From Runella sp. CRIBMP (lineage in GTDB: Bacteria > Bacteroidota > Bacteroidia > Cytophagales > Spirosomataceae): DNA of 64,000 nucleotides. The notes beneath the pieces are model-generated. The model had not been told where the DNA came from. It saw only the letters and a program-made list of their open reading frames with translations, and did not search any database. The stretch spans positions 1-64,000 of the forward strand of contig NZ_JAAAKZ010000012.1 of NCBI RefSeq assembly GCF_009905605.1. The letters are read 5' to 3'. Below are positions 36,321 through 45,071 of this stretch, in pieces; the first letter of the stretch is position 1; the number at the start of each line of letters is the position of its first letter. The position numbers and the translations under genes are program-made.

Positions 36321-37073
36321 ATGTTGAACGCTTATTTTTCCTTGTTAATTTTCGGTTTTTCCCTTACCGCTATTGCCCAACAAACGGATAGTCAATTAAC
36401 AAACACCGCCCGCGATTTGATTAATTTAAACGGGTTTAAAATCAACGCTAATAACGTCAATACGGGACTTTTTGGCATCAAAGGTCCCAAAGGCAACCTC
36501 ATAGGCGACCCGTATTTGGACTCAACCTGGCGAACGGGTTCCATCAAATTATACAAAAAAATAGGCCCTCCTGGGCGTGAAGGCGACAGCATAGCTAATG
36601 TACCTCTCCGTCTTGATTTATTCGTTAATGAACTGGAAATTCAAATCCCCAGCACCAACGACACGAGAGTCCTCGCTGGAGATTATATTCGTTTTTTCAC
36701 GCTTGAGGGGCTGGAGCGGCGTATTTTTCTTAACGTGAACCAATTCAGGTCAGAAGATAATATGAAAGGGTTTGTGGAATTAATCAAAGGAGGACGCTTG
36801 TCGCTGGTCGAGTTGACCAAGCTATCAATCATCAAACCCACTTACAACGATGCAATGGCGCTGGGCACCAAAGACACCAAAATCGTCAAAAACAGTCAAT
36901 ACTTCGTCGTCAAAGGAAACACCCTAATTTCCATTGGAACCTCAAAAAAGAAACTGTTGGATGCGATGGCCGACCGTGCTGATGATGTAGAAGAATTCAT
37001 AAAAACTAATAAACTCAGCCTTAAATCTCGGCCCGATATCACTAAGGTATTTGCGTATTATAACAGCTTATAA
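36321..37073 (+). CDS. Secreted protein of unknown function
   Basis: 250 residues from the ATG at 36321, which begins a clean signal peptide (MLNAYFSLLIFGFSLTAIAQ); the longer frame adds an implausible 28-residue leader. The mature part is mixed alpha/beta with segments such as GNLIGDPYLDSTWRTG and GDYIRFFTLEGLERRIFL, and no known motif. Its 3' end overlaps the convergent phosphodiesterase-like gene by 16 bp, so no terminator fits between them. Confidence 0.7.
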   Translation: MLNAYFSLLIFGFSLTAIAQQTDSQLTNTARDLINLNGFKINANNVNTGLFGIKGPKGNLIGDPYLDSTWRTGSIKLYKKIGPPGREGDSIANVPLRLDLFVNELEIQIPSTNDTRVLAGDYIRFFTLEGLERRIFLNVNQFRSEDNMKGFVELIKGGRLSLVELTKLSIIKPTYNDAMALGTKDTKIVKNSQYFVVKGNTLISIGTSKKKLLDAMADRADDVEEFIKTNKLSLKSRPDITKVFAYYNSL

Positions 37074-38152
37074 CGGGCAACAATCGGATAATGGTCTGAA
37101 TATTTAACATCTTTTCTTGTCTGAAAATCAATCACTTCCAGGCCTTTTTTATCATAAAACTGATTATCAATTCGGATAAACCCTGGAGCCTTCCTGTACG
37201 TAAACCCAAACCCTGAACCCGCTTCTTCAAAAGCATTCGACAAGCGTTTACGAACCTGTCCGTAGGCATAACTGTACGGAACTTCGTTAAAATCACCGCA
37301 TACCACCACAGGGTGCGGGCTTTTCTCAATCCAGTCTGTCAGAATTTTAGACTCCACTTCGTGATGTACAAAGCCACCTTTTAATTTTCTGAAGGTACTC
37401 GCCAATTCATAGCGTCCCAGTCCAAGATTTTTTTCTTTGACCGCCAATTTAATCCCTCCCACGCGCACAATCATCGAGCGTAAATGCACACTGATAAACC
37501 GAATCGTATCGCCCTTGATATTTATATCAGCGTAAATGATGCCATTTTGATTACTGAATTCCATTTGCTCCTGTTTAATAATCGGATATTTTGAGAAAAT
37601 CGCCAGCCCATTTGAGTAATCTTTCCCCTGATCTTGTATAGATTGCATAGATACGTAATAAGAATAGCCCTCTTTTTTCAACTGCGCAACTGTTTGCAAA
37701 TCCTTTCGGTCTCGGTGATTCAAAAACTCCTGAAAACATTTAACATCGGCATCCTCCTTCTTCACCCATTCAATCAGCTTATTGGTATTTTGGGGATTTT
37801 TATCAACTAAATAACTGTATGAATCAAACGACATAACGTTATAACTCAGCACCTTAATCTCAGTCTTAGAAGAGTCCGTTTCTTCCTCTGCTGGCCCTAG
37901 TCCGTACGTTCTTGCCCAAAAAGGGAAACTTAACAACAAGGCCAATCCCGAAAGCCATACTCTTTTGGGACTAAACACCAGCCAAAAACCAACCAATACA
38001 ATATGAATAACCAGCAGCAAAGGAAGGCTCATCATGATGAAGCCCGCGAGCCAATGCCCCGTAATGGCAGAATAGGTAAGCGTGTAACTGAGTAAGGTAA
38101 AGCAAAAAAATAATTGCTGAATACGCCAAAAAAGGGGAGTTTTGGATTTCAT
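37058..38152 (-). CDS. Membrane-anchored endonuclease/exonuclease/phosphatase family protein
   Basis: 364 residues from the Met at 38152. Three hydrophobic helices (about 10-30, 35-60, 65-85) are followed by an EEP-fold domain: LSYNVMSFD at about 105, CFQEF with the metal Glu, VHLRS, CGDFNEVPYSYAY with the catalytic Asp-Asn pair and SDHYPIVARY with the final Asp-His. EEP enzymes cleave phosphodiesters in DNA, inositol phosphates or sphingomyelin; being attached to the membrane and facing outside, this one more likely acts on a lipid or extracellular substrate. Divergent from the VCBS lipoprotein with start codons about 50 bp apart. Confidence 0.88.
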   Translation of the reverse strand: MKSKTPLFWRIQQLFFCFTLLSYTLTYSAITGHWLAGFIMMSLPLLLVIHIVLVGFWLVFSPKRVWLSGLALLLSFPFWARTYGLGPAEEETDSSKTEIKVLSYNVMSFDSYSYLVDKNPQNTNKLIEWVKKEDADVKCFQEFLNHRDRKDLQTVAQLKKEGYSYYVSMQSIQDQGKDYSNGLAIFSKYPIIKQEQMEFSNQNGIIYADINIKGDTIRFISVHLRSMIVRVGGIKLAVKEKNLGLGRYELASTFRKLKGGFVHHEVESKILTDWIEKSPHPVVVCGDFNEVPYSYAYGQVRKRLSNAFEEAGSGFGFTYRKAPGFIRIDNQFYDKKGLEVIDFQTRKDVKYSDHYPIVARYKLL

Positions 38153-38202
38153 TGCGTAGTTTTTCACTGGCACTGCGTTTTAATTGCAAAGTAAACAATT
38201 CC

Positions 38203-39711
38203 ATGACGAAAATTATTGCTATTGGTTTAGTATTATCAATTCTCATTGCCTGCAATACCTCCCAAGAATCGGAGGAGCAAAAATTAGCCCAGAGTTACTG
38301 TGGAGGCTGTCACCTCATGCCAACGCCCGATTTGCTCGACAAAAAAACGTGGAAAGAAAGTGTACTGCCCAAAATGGCACTGCGGTTGGGCGTCGTTCAG
38401 CAAAACATCGGCTTCTATCAGGACTTTTCTACCGAAGAGATTGTGGCGTTTACCCAAGCAAATGTTTTTCCCGAAACCCCCATCGTAACACCCGAACAAT
38501 GGGAAAGCATCGTGAATTATTACGTCAAAAATGCTCCCGATAAACTGCCAGACTCTTCCCGAAAAACCCTTATTTCTCCCACCCTCTCCCGATTTTTGCC
38601 CAAAGCCAATACTCCGCAGGTGGAGCCTTTTGTTTCGCTCCTCAAGTACGACTCCCTTAGCAAGAAGCTATTTGTGGGTAGTCGGCGAGGAATGGTGACG
38701 GTATTTGACCAACAATTCAAACGCATTGACTCCCTCAAAGTGAGCAGCCCCCCCTCTGACTTACGCGCCTACCCCGACGGGAGTTTGGATGTATTGCTGA
38801 TGGGAATCATGGACCCCAACGACCACAATCGAGGTACGCTAGAAAAAGCCCGCAAATCGGCCGATGGCAAAACATGGGCCTTAACTCCAGTACTCCAAAA
38901 ACTTCGCCGCCCCGTAAATCAATCTTTTATGGATGTAGATGGCGATGGGCTTGAAGACATCGTGATGTGCGAATACGGCAACAATGTAGGTCAATTGTCT
39001 TGGTTTAAACAGCAACAAGACCACACCTATCAGGTGTTTAAATTTGACCCCGCTCCCGGGGCGCGATTTGTTCAACCTTATGATTTTAACCGTGATGGCA
39101 AACTGGACTTTTTTGTAATGATGGCGCAGGGTGACGAACAGGTATCTGTCATTTATAATCGAGGCGGTGGAAAATACGAGAAACAAATCCTGTTGCGCTT
39201 CCCACCCGTATACGGCTCCAGCTACGCCGATTTGGCCGACGTCAACGGCGATGGTTGGGTTGACATTGTGTACACCAACGGCGACAATGCCGATTATTCC
39301 ATGATTCTGAAACCTTATCACGGCGTACGTATTTTCTTAAACGACGGTAAAAATCAGTTTCAAGAAAAATGGTTTTTCCCTTTGCACGGTGCCTCAAAAG
39401 CCCTCGCCGATGATTTTGACAATGACGGCGACATTGACATTGCGGCTATCTCTTACTTTCCTTCCAACCCACAAGAAGGATTTGTGTATTTTGAAAACCA
39501 AGGAGAGTTGAAATTTGCCGCTAAAACCTTCCCGAAGCCTCGGCAAGACAAATGGATGCTCCTCGAAAAAGCGGATTATGACCAAGACGGCGACAAAGAC
39601 CTGTTATTGGGCTATCTCGAACGCCCACCTTACAGATTTCCGTTGCCCGCGGGAATGACGGGCTTACAGATTCTTGAAAATAAAACATTAACAAAAAATA
39701 CAACTAACTAA
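38203..39711 (+). CDS. VCBS/FG-GAP repeat lipoprotein with one c-type haem site
   Basis: 502 residues from the ATG at 38203, giving a lipobox LIAC (Cys17). A single haem-binding CGGCH (Cys33-His37) with WKESVLPKMALRLG after it resembles a short cytochrome c domain. From about residue 110 the protein is an integrin-like beta-propeller with calcium-binding loops: DVDGDGLEDI, DFNRDGKLDF, DVNGDGWVDI, DFDNDGDIDI and DYDQDGDKDL. It is probably an outer-membrane or periplasm-facing electron-transfer lipoprotein. It precedes the DUF1080 gene by 140 bp on the same strand. Confidence 0.85.
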   Translation: MTKIIAIGLVLSILIACNTSQESEEQKLAQSYCGGCHLMPTPDLLDKKTWKESVLPKMALRLGVVQQNIGFYQDFSTEEIVAFTQANVFPETPIVTPEQWESIVNYYVKNAPDKLPDSSRKTLISPTLSRFLPKANTPQVEPFVSLLKYDSLSKKLFVGSRRGMVTVFDQQFKRIDSLKVSSPPSDLRAYPDGSLDVLLMGIMDPNDHNRGTLEKARKSADGKTWALTPVLQKLRRPVNQSFMDVDGDGLEDIVMCEYGNNVGQLSWFKQQQDHTYQVFKFDPAPGARFVQPYDFNRDGKLDFFVMMAQGDEQVSVIYNRGGGKYEKQILLRFPPVYGSSYADLADVNGDGWVDIVYTNGDNADYSMILKPYHGVRIFLNDGKNQFQEKWFFPLHGASKALADDFDNDGDIDIAAISYFPSNPQEGFVYFENQGELKFAAKTFPKPRQDKWMLLEKADYDQDGDKDLLLGYLERPPYRFPLPAGMTGLQILENKTLTKNTTN

Positions 39712-39851
39712 CAATCAGAATTTTACATAATTATCACAGATTCAAACAGTTGGGTAATGAAGCGTTGGCGTTGCATTTATTCGACTCAATTTCTCATTAG
39801 AAAACCGCAACTTCTTACTTATTCAATTTGATTTTAATCATCCATTTAAAA

Positions 39852-41285
39852 ATGAAAAAGACACTTTTTGCAATCATTACTTTACTGATTTCGCATTGTT
39901 TCGATGCGGTTCAGGCCCAAAAAGCGACTTGGACACCGCTTTTTGACGGCAAAACCCTGAAAGGCTGGAAACAGCTAAACGGCCAAGCTAAATATGAAGT
40001 GAAAGACGGCGTCATTGTCGGAACAGCCGTGGCCAATACCCCCAACTCCTTCTTAACCACCGAAAAAGACTACGGTGATTTTATTTTTGAATGCGAAGTA
40101 AACGTCGATGAAGGGCTTAATTCAGGCATTCAATTTCGGTCATTGTCAAAACCCGACTATAACAATGGCCGCGTACACGGTTATCAAATGGAAATTGACG
40201 CCACCGACCGCGATTTATCGGGCGGAATCTACGACGAGGCGCGCCGTGGATGGTTGTACGTTCCAGAGGTAAACCCTAAGTCAAGAGGCGTATTTTTGCG
40301 CAACAACCAGTGGAACAAATACCGCATCGAAGCCATCGGCACCAGCTTACGGACGTTTGTCAACGGCGTAGAAATCAGCCACGTAATCGACGATGTCACA
40401 TTGAGCGGATTCATTTGTTTACAGGTTCATTCCATCGGAAACCGCAAAGAAGATGAAGGCAAGCAGGTACGTTGGCGCAACGTGCGGATTCAAACCACTA
40501 ATCTGCAACCGACTCCCGCCAGCAACGTTCGCATCGAAAACTGGATTCCAAACACGGTTTCTGAACCAGAAAAAGCCTTGGGAATCCGTTTGTTGTGGGA
40601 TGGAAAAACCACCAACGGGTGGCGTGGTGCTTACAAAACAGAATTCCCGAAAGGGGGCTGGAGCATCAAAGACGGCGTGTTGAGCGTAGATAAAGGCAAC
40701 GGAGCTGAATCAACCAACGGCGGCGACATCCTGACCACCGAAAAATTCGGCGCTTTTGAACTTACATTCGATTTCAAACTCACCGAAGGAGCCAACTCTG
40801 GCGTAAAATATTTCGTCAATGAATTACTCCAATATACCCACGAATTTCAGCCAGGAGAGCCGATGACTGTGCCTGCTGATTACATCAAAAAAGGCTCGGC
40901 CATTGGTTTGGAGTTTCAGGTGTTGGACGATGCCAAACATCCCGACGCCAAAATGGGCGCTGGTGGCAACCGCACCATTGGCTCGCTTTACGATCTCATT
41001 CCTGCCGACAAAACGGGTTATCGCAGAGGCGCGGTCAAAAAAATCGGGGATTGGAATCAAGGACGCATCGTGGTCTATCCCAACAATCATGTAGAGCACT
41101 ACCTCAACGGATTCAAAGTGGTGGAATACAACCGCAACTCAGACTTTTATAAAGCCCTCGTACAGCGCAGCAAATACGCCGTTTGGGGCGACAAATTTGG
41201 TTCAGCCCCCAAAGGCCCCATTTTGTTGCAAGACCACGGTGACCTTGTCATGTACCGCAGTATCAAAATTCGGGAGTTGAAATAA
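39852..41285 (+). CDS. Secreted two-domain DUF1080 protein (3-keto-disaccharide hydrolase family)
   Basis: 477 residues from the ATG at 39852; signal peptide ends VQAQ. Two tandem DUF1080 domains are seen, at about 25-215 ([36 protein letters not shown]) and 240-475 ([37 protein letters not shown]). The repeated FDGK…GW and (N)SG(I/V)xF signatures show internal duplication. Pfam now calls this family 3-keto-disaccharide hydrolase, since members split glycosides that were oxidised at C3. A terminator follows, so the next gene is not simply cotranscribed. Confidence 0.92.
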   Translation: MKKTLFAIITLLISHCFDAVQAQKATWTPLFDGKTLKGWKQLNGQAKYEVKDGVIVGTAVANTPNSFLTTEKDYGDFIFECEVNVDEGLNSGIQFRSLSKPDYNNGRVHGYQMEIDATDRDLSGGIYDEARRGWLYVPEVNPKSRGVFLRNNQWNKYRIEAIGTSLRTFVNGVEISHVIDDVTLSGFICLQVHSIGNRKEDEGKQVRWRNVRIQTTNLQPTPASNVRIENWIPNTVSEPEKALGIRLLWDGKTTNGWRGAYKTEFPKGGWSIKDGVLSVDKGNGAESTNGGDILTTEKFGAFELTFDFKLTEGANSGVKYFVNELLQYTHEFQPGEPMTVPADYIKKGSAIGLEFQVLDDAKHPDAKMGAGGNRTIGSLYDLIPADKTGYRRGAVKKIGDWNQGRIVVYPNNHVEHYLNGFKVVEYNRNSDFYKALVQRSKYAVWGDKFGSAPKGPILLQDHGDLVMYRSIKIRELK

Positions 41286-41297
41286 TTAATTACCCAT

Positions 41298-41328
41298 AAA
41301 AAAGCCACCTGATGCGGTGGCTTTTTTT
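41298..41328 (+). terminator. Intrinsic terminator after the DUF1080 gene
   Basis: AAAAAAGCCACC (41298-41309) pairs with GGTGGCTTTTTT (41316-41327), loop TGATGC, followed by further T. Confidence 0.93.
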
Positions 41329-41461
41329 ATTCCCCCAAGGCGGTTTATTCTGGCAATCAGCAATGTGTGCGTTTTTGGCAGTTGCCGATTTGAGAAAAAA
41401 AACGGAGTTTTGGGGTATGGAAAAGAATTAAGTGCCTTTATATTAAAAACCTGTTTTTACA

Positions 41462-42793
41462 ATGCAACGCAGAGAATTTATACAAAAATCTATTTTAGCG
41501 AGTGCAGCGACCGCGATGTCGACCACGAGCTATTCTAAAATCATCGGAGCCAACGACCGCGTGCGCGTGGGTGTTGTGGGCTTTTCTGATCGTCACCGCG
41601 CTTCACACGTAGGCCCTTTCAAAGAATTGTCTAAAGGAATGAACTTTGAAATCACATCGCTTTCCGATATTTGGAATCGCCGTCGTGACGAAGGAAAAGC
41701 CTATTTGGACAAGCAGTTGGGAGGTAACGTAAAGGTTTTCCGCAATAACGAAGAAATGTACGATGCCAAAATGGTGGATGCTGTTTTTATGAGCACCGCC
41801 GACTTTCAGCACGCCCTTCATACCATTGAAGCCGTGCAGGCAGGCTGCGATGTATACGCCGAAAAACCCTTGGCCGAAACCATGGAAGACAACCGCGCCG
41901 TATTGAAGGCCGTAAAAGCTTCGGGAAAAATCGTACAAATAGGATCGCAACGCCGCAGCGGAGAAAACTACTGGGCCGCCGATGAATTTATCAAATCAGG
42001 CAAATTCGGTCCTATCGTCATGGTAGAATTGATGTGGAACGTCAATCAACCGGGCCGCTGGCGCAGACCAGAATTAACCAAAGATTTGAAAGAATCGGAT
42101 GTAGACTGGATACGCTACCAACTGAATCGCCCCAAAGTGGCTTTTGACCCCCGCAAATACCTTGAGTATCGTCTGTTTTGGCCGTATTCATCGGGTATCC
42201 CAGGCCAATGGATGAGTCACCAAATTGATACCGTACACTGGTTCAGCGGATTATCACATCCGCGTTCTGCCGTAGCCAACGGCGGGATTTATCAGTGGAA
42301 AGATGGTCGGACCAATCCAGATACCCTCACGGTAGTGTTTGATTATGGCCCAGCCAACGACCCTACTTCGGGCTTTCAGGTACAATTTACCAGCCGTTTC
42401 TCCAATTCTGCTGGCGAAACCAAAGAATTGTACTACTCAAACGGTGGTATGATTAACTTAGATACCAACGAAATCAGCTCAACGGGTGGTTTGCGCGAGC
42501 GCGAAGCCGCCGCCATGGGACTGAAAGCCAACTTAATTACGCCTACAAAACTCGAAGGTATAAAGGTAGCTACCGACGCCAACACTGGCGGTGACCCTTT
42601 GACGTTCAATCACATCAAAAACTGGATGGAATGCGTGCGCAGCCGCAAACAGCCCAACGCTCCGATTGAGGCTGGATACCAGCACTCCATTGCCACCATC
42701 ATGGCCAACGCCGCCTACCGTACTGGTCAGCGCGTGACATTTGATGAAAAAACGCAGGAAGTATTGGCCGGCGGAAAACCGTTTAAGTACTAA
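41462..42793 (+). CDS. Gfo/Idh/MocA family oxidoreductase with Tat-like signal
   Basis: 443 residues. The N-terminus MQRREFIQKSILASAATA resembles a twin-arginine signal (RREF), followed by a Rossmann domain (VGVVGFSDRHR) and the catalytic-region EKP motif in YAEKPLAETM near residue 137. A C-terminal alpha/beta domain follows, with HQIDTVHWFSG near 257 carrying candidate catalytic residues. Exported members of this family in Bacteroidota oxidise or hydrolyse glycosides using tightly bound NAD. Its position after the VCBS-haem lipoprotein and DUF1080 protein fits C3 oxidation of glycosides, but a terminator lies between it and DUF1080. Confidence 0.9.
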   Translation: MQRREFIQKSILASAATAMSTTSYSKIIGANDRVRVGVVGFSDRHRASHVGPFKELSKGMNFEITSLSDIWNRRRDEGKAYLDKQLGGNVKVFRNNEEMYDAKMVDAVFMSTADFQHALHTIEAVQAGCDVYAEKPLAETMEDNRAVLKAVKASGKIVQIGSQRRSGENYWAADEFIKSGKFGPIVMVELMWNVNQPGRWRRPELTKDLKESDVDWIRYQLNRPKVAFDPRKYLEYRLFWPYSSGIPGQWMSHQIDTVHWFSGLSHPRSAVANGGIYQWKDGRTNPDTLTVVFDYGPANDPTSGFQVQFTSRFSNSAGETKELYYSNGGMINLDTNEISSTGGLREREAAAMGLKANLITPTKLEGIKVATDANTGGDPLTFNHIKNWMECVRSRKQPNAPIEAGYQHSIATIMANAAYRTGQRVTFDEKTQEVLAGGKPFKY

Positions 42794-42830
42794 AAACAAC
42801 GTAATCTGTAAGCGAATAACATCGCATAAA

Positions 42831-42856
42831 GAGGCGGCACTGAACGGTGCCGCCTC
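42831..42856. terminator. Bidirectional intrinsic terminator
   Basis: GAGGCGGCAC (42831-42840) pairs with GTGCCGCCTC (42847-42856), loop TGAACG, with AAA before and TTATTTTT after. It ends the Gfo/Idh/MocA gene and the convergent nfeD-like gene. Confidence 0.9.
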
Positions 42857-42879
42857 TTATTTTTAAGCCATAAAATGCT

Positions 42880-43323
42880 TTATTCTGCAGTTTCTGGCTC
42901 CGAAACAATCAATTTGATGCCATCAAGTTGTTTAATAATAACCGACGAACCCATTGCGATAGGATGCCCTTTTTGGGTCAAAGCAATCCATTCTGTTCCA
43001 CGGTAAAAAACCCGTCCCTCTCCATCTGAGGGAATCGTTTGTACCACCGTAGCTTTGTCGCCCACGTACTCAGAGTATTCGAGCGACTTATTTTTGCGGC
43101 GCGAAAACTGGAGCAGTGGTTTTCGCAAAGCCAACAAGGAAAGCACCGAAACTACCGAAAAACAGAAAAGCTGGGAATTGACGGTTGGCGTAAGACCTGT
43201 CCATGATAAAATGGCGGTCACAAATGCCCCAACACTCAAAAACAAGAAAACAAACGTTACCGAAAGTAGCTCTGCTATCAGCATAGCGACTCCAACTATT
43301 ACCCAAATCTGTGTCGAATCCAT
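42880..43323 (-). CDS. NfeD family membrane protein
   Basis: 147 residues. Three hydrophobic helices (about 5-27, 30-45, 50-65) are followed by a small OB-fold NfeD domain (VGDKATVVQTIPSDGEGRVFYRGTEW … GSSVIIKQLDGIKLIV). It belongs to the short NfeD class without the protease domain (NfeD1b). Such proteins pair with SPFH/stomatin proteins; its neighbour 47 bp upstream is exactly that, and the two genes form an operon involved in membrane microdomain upkeep. Confidence 0.9.
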   Translation of the reverse strand: MDSTQIWVIVGVAMLIAELLSVTFVFLFLSVGAFVTAILSWTGLTPTVNSQLFCFSVVSVLSLLALRKPLLQFSRRKNKSLEYSEYVGDKATVVQTIPSDGEGRVFYRGTEWIALTQKGHPIAMGSSVIIKQLDGIKLIVSEPETAE

Positions 43324-43370
43324 CTGATTTATAGAAATTTATACACTGCGGGCTATTCTAGCCCAATTGA

Positions 43371-44276
43371 TTACTTCTGTTGTTTTACTACGCTCATGGC
43401 CGCCGCAATCATCGAGGCCATGTCTCCAAAATTGGCTGGCAAAATCATTGTATTGGTCGATTTAGCCAAGTTTCCGAACTGCTGTACCATTTGCTCCGCC
43501 ACTTTAAGTTGTACTGCATCCATTCCGCCTTTTTCTTGAATGGCGGCGGCCACGACCCGGATACTTTCGGCGGTAGCATCTGCTACCGACATAATGGCGG
43601 CAGCCTGTCCTTCTGCCTCATTAATCTGACGCGTTTTCAATGCTTCTGACTCCAATACCACCTTTTGCTTTTGGCCTTCGGCTACGTTGACGGCGGCCAT
43701 TTTTTCACCGTCTGATTGCAAAATCAATGCGCGGCGTTCACGTTCGGCCTGCATTTGCTTTTCCATGGCGTGCAATACGCTTTGCGGAGGGGTGATGTTT
43801 TTAATTTCATACCGTAACATTTTTACACCCCAGCCAATCGCCGCTTCGTCAATGGCATGAACCACGGCCTGATTGACCGTTGTCCGTTCTTCAAACGTTT
43901 TATCCAAATCAATCTTACCCATTTCCGAACGCATCGTGGTTTGGGCTAATTGCGTAACCCCAAAAATATAATCTCCGATTCCGTAAGAGGCACGTTGCGG
44001 GTCAATTACCTGCAAAAAAAGCACCCCGTCTACCCTTACCTGAACGTTGTCGCGAGTAATACAAATCTGCTCAGGAATATCAATAGCTTTTTCTTTCAAA
44101 CTGTGCTTATAGGCCGTACGGTCAAAAAAAGGAATAATAAAGTTGATGCCCGGCTGCAACACGGCATGAAATTTGCCGAGGCGTTCAACAACATAGGCCG
44201 TTTGTTGTGGTACAACTTTGACCGTCATTAACACAATAAGCAGGGCCAAAACGACAATAATGATAAATGCAATCAT
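43371..44276 (-). CDS. SPFH/stomatin family protein (QmcA/paraslipin-like)
   Basis: 301 residues. One N-terminal membrane helix (2-20) is followed by a prohibitin-homology domain (about 20-190: VPQQTAYVVERLGKF, QPGINFIIPFFD, QICITRDNVQVRVDG) and a long Ala/Glu-rich coiled coil (AEGQKQKVVLESEALKTRQINEAEGQAAA). These proteins form large ring assemblies in membranes. First gene of an operon with nfeD-like 42880, the standard pairing. Confidence 0.93.
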   Translation of the reverse strand: MIAFIIIVVLALLIVLMTVKVVPQQTAYVVERLGKFHAVLQPGINFIIPFFDRTAYKHSLKEKAIDIPEQICITRDNVQVRVDGVLFLQVIDPQRASYGIGDYIFGVTQLAQTTMRSEMGKIDLDKTFEERTTVNQAVVHAIDEAAIGWGVKMLRYEIKNITPPQSVLHAMEKQMQAERERRALILQSDGEKMAAVNVAEGQKQKVVLESEALKTRQINEAEGQAAAIMSVADATAESIRVVAAAIQEKGGMDAVQLKVAEQMVQQFGNLAKSTNTMILPANFGDMASMIAAAMSVVKQQK

Positions 44277-44509
44277 GAGGATAGTTAAGGTTTAAATTTT
44301 GAACGAAAATACCAGAATAAGCGACGTATTACAATGCTTTAAGGATGAAGATAATAAAACATTCCAAGAACGGTGTAAATGTTTATTAAGCGGCAAACTC
44401 ATCCGAAAAAGCGCCCTTCTTCAACCCTAAAAAGTTGATTTTAGTCCTTTTTTCTCAATATATTTATAATTTTTATTTTTATATTTAAGTAATCAGCTAT
44501 AATTACACT

Positions 44510-44517
44510 TATTTTTG
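44510..44517 (+). promoter_or_regulatory. Candidate promoter element for the DoxX gene
   Basis: TATTTTTG matches TAnnTTTG; transcription would begin near 44524, 33 bases before the ATG at 44557. The upstream 100 bases are very AT-rich. Confidence 0.45.
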
Positions 44518-44556
44518 CCTGCTTTATCCTTCTTTCACCCTAAACCTTATAAATGT

Positions 44557-44907
44557 ATGCTTTCAACGCTCGGCCGTCTGTTGCTGGCAATCCCAATGGC
44601 AATTTTCGGCGTGTTCCATCTTATGAATGCTAGCAATGTATCCGCAATGATTCCTGCTTACTTACCTGGAGGTATCGTTTGGGTTTACATCACGGGCGTT
44701 GCTTTACTGGCCGCGGCTTTGGCAATCATCCTGCAAAAATGGGCGAGAACCGCCGCGATTCTGCTCGGCATTATGCTTATCTCATTCGTAATTTTTGTGC
44801 ACTTACCCATTTTTTTGGGAGGGGATGAAAAGGCCATGGGAAGCCTTCTTAAAGACCTCGGCATTGCAGGAGGGGCCTTAATCTTGGCCAACACAGAGAA
44901 AGATTAA
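44557..44907 (+). CDS. DoxX-like small membrane protein
   Basis: 116 residues from the ATG at 44557, preferred over the longer frame because the promoter element at 44510 lies inside that extension. Four hydrophobic helices fill the protein (LLLAIPMAIFGVFHLM, GIVWVYITGVALLAAALAIIL, AAILLGIMLISFVIFVHLP, GIAGGALIL), the layout of DoxX/DUF4267-type proteins. Function is generally unknown; some are linked to thiol stress responses. Single gene before cinA. Confidence 0.82.
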   Translation: MLSTLGRLLLAIPMAIFGVFHLMNASNVSAMIPAYLPGGIVWVYITGVALLAAALAIILQKWARTAAILLGIMLISFVIFVHLPIFLGGDEKAMGSLLKDLGIAGGALILANTEKD

Positions 44908-45047
44908 GCGACCAAAAAGACAATATTAATACGGTTTGGAAACAAACACAGGCTGGTCAAGTGAAAAATACCTCCAAATCCATAATTGAGTTTGGAACAA
45001 TATGCGGTATAGGAAGGCCAACGTTCCTACCAAAACAGAATTTTGGC

Positions 45048-45055
45048 TAACTTTG
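45048..45055 (+). promoter_or_regulatory. Candidate promoter element for cinA
   Basis: TAACTTTG matches TAnnTTTG. Start of transcription would be near 45062, leaving a leader of only about 10 bases before the ATG at 45072. Confidence 0.45.
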
Positions 45056-45071
45056 ACAAAAAATTGAATTC

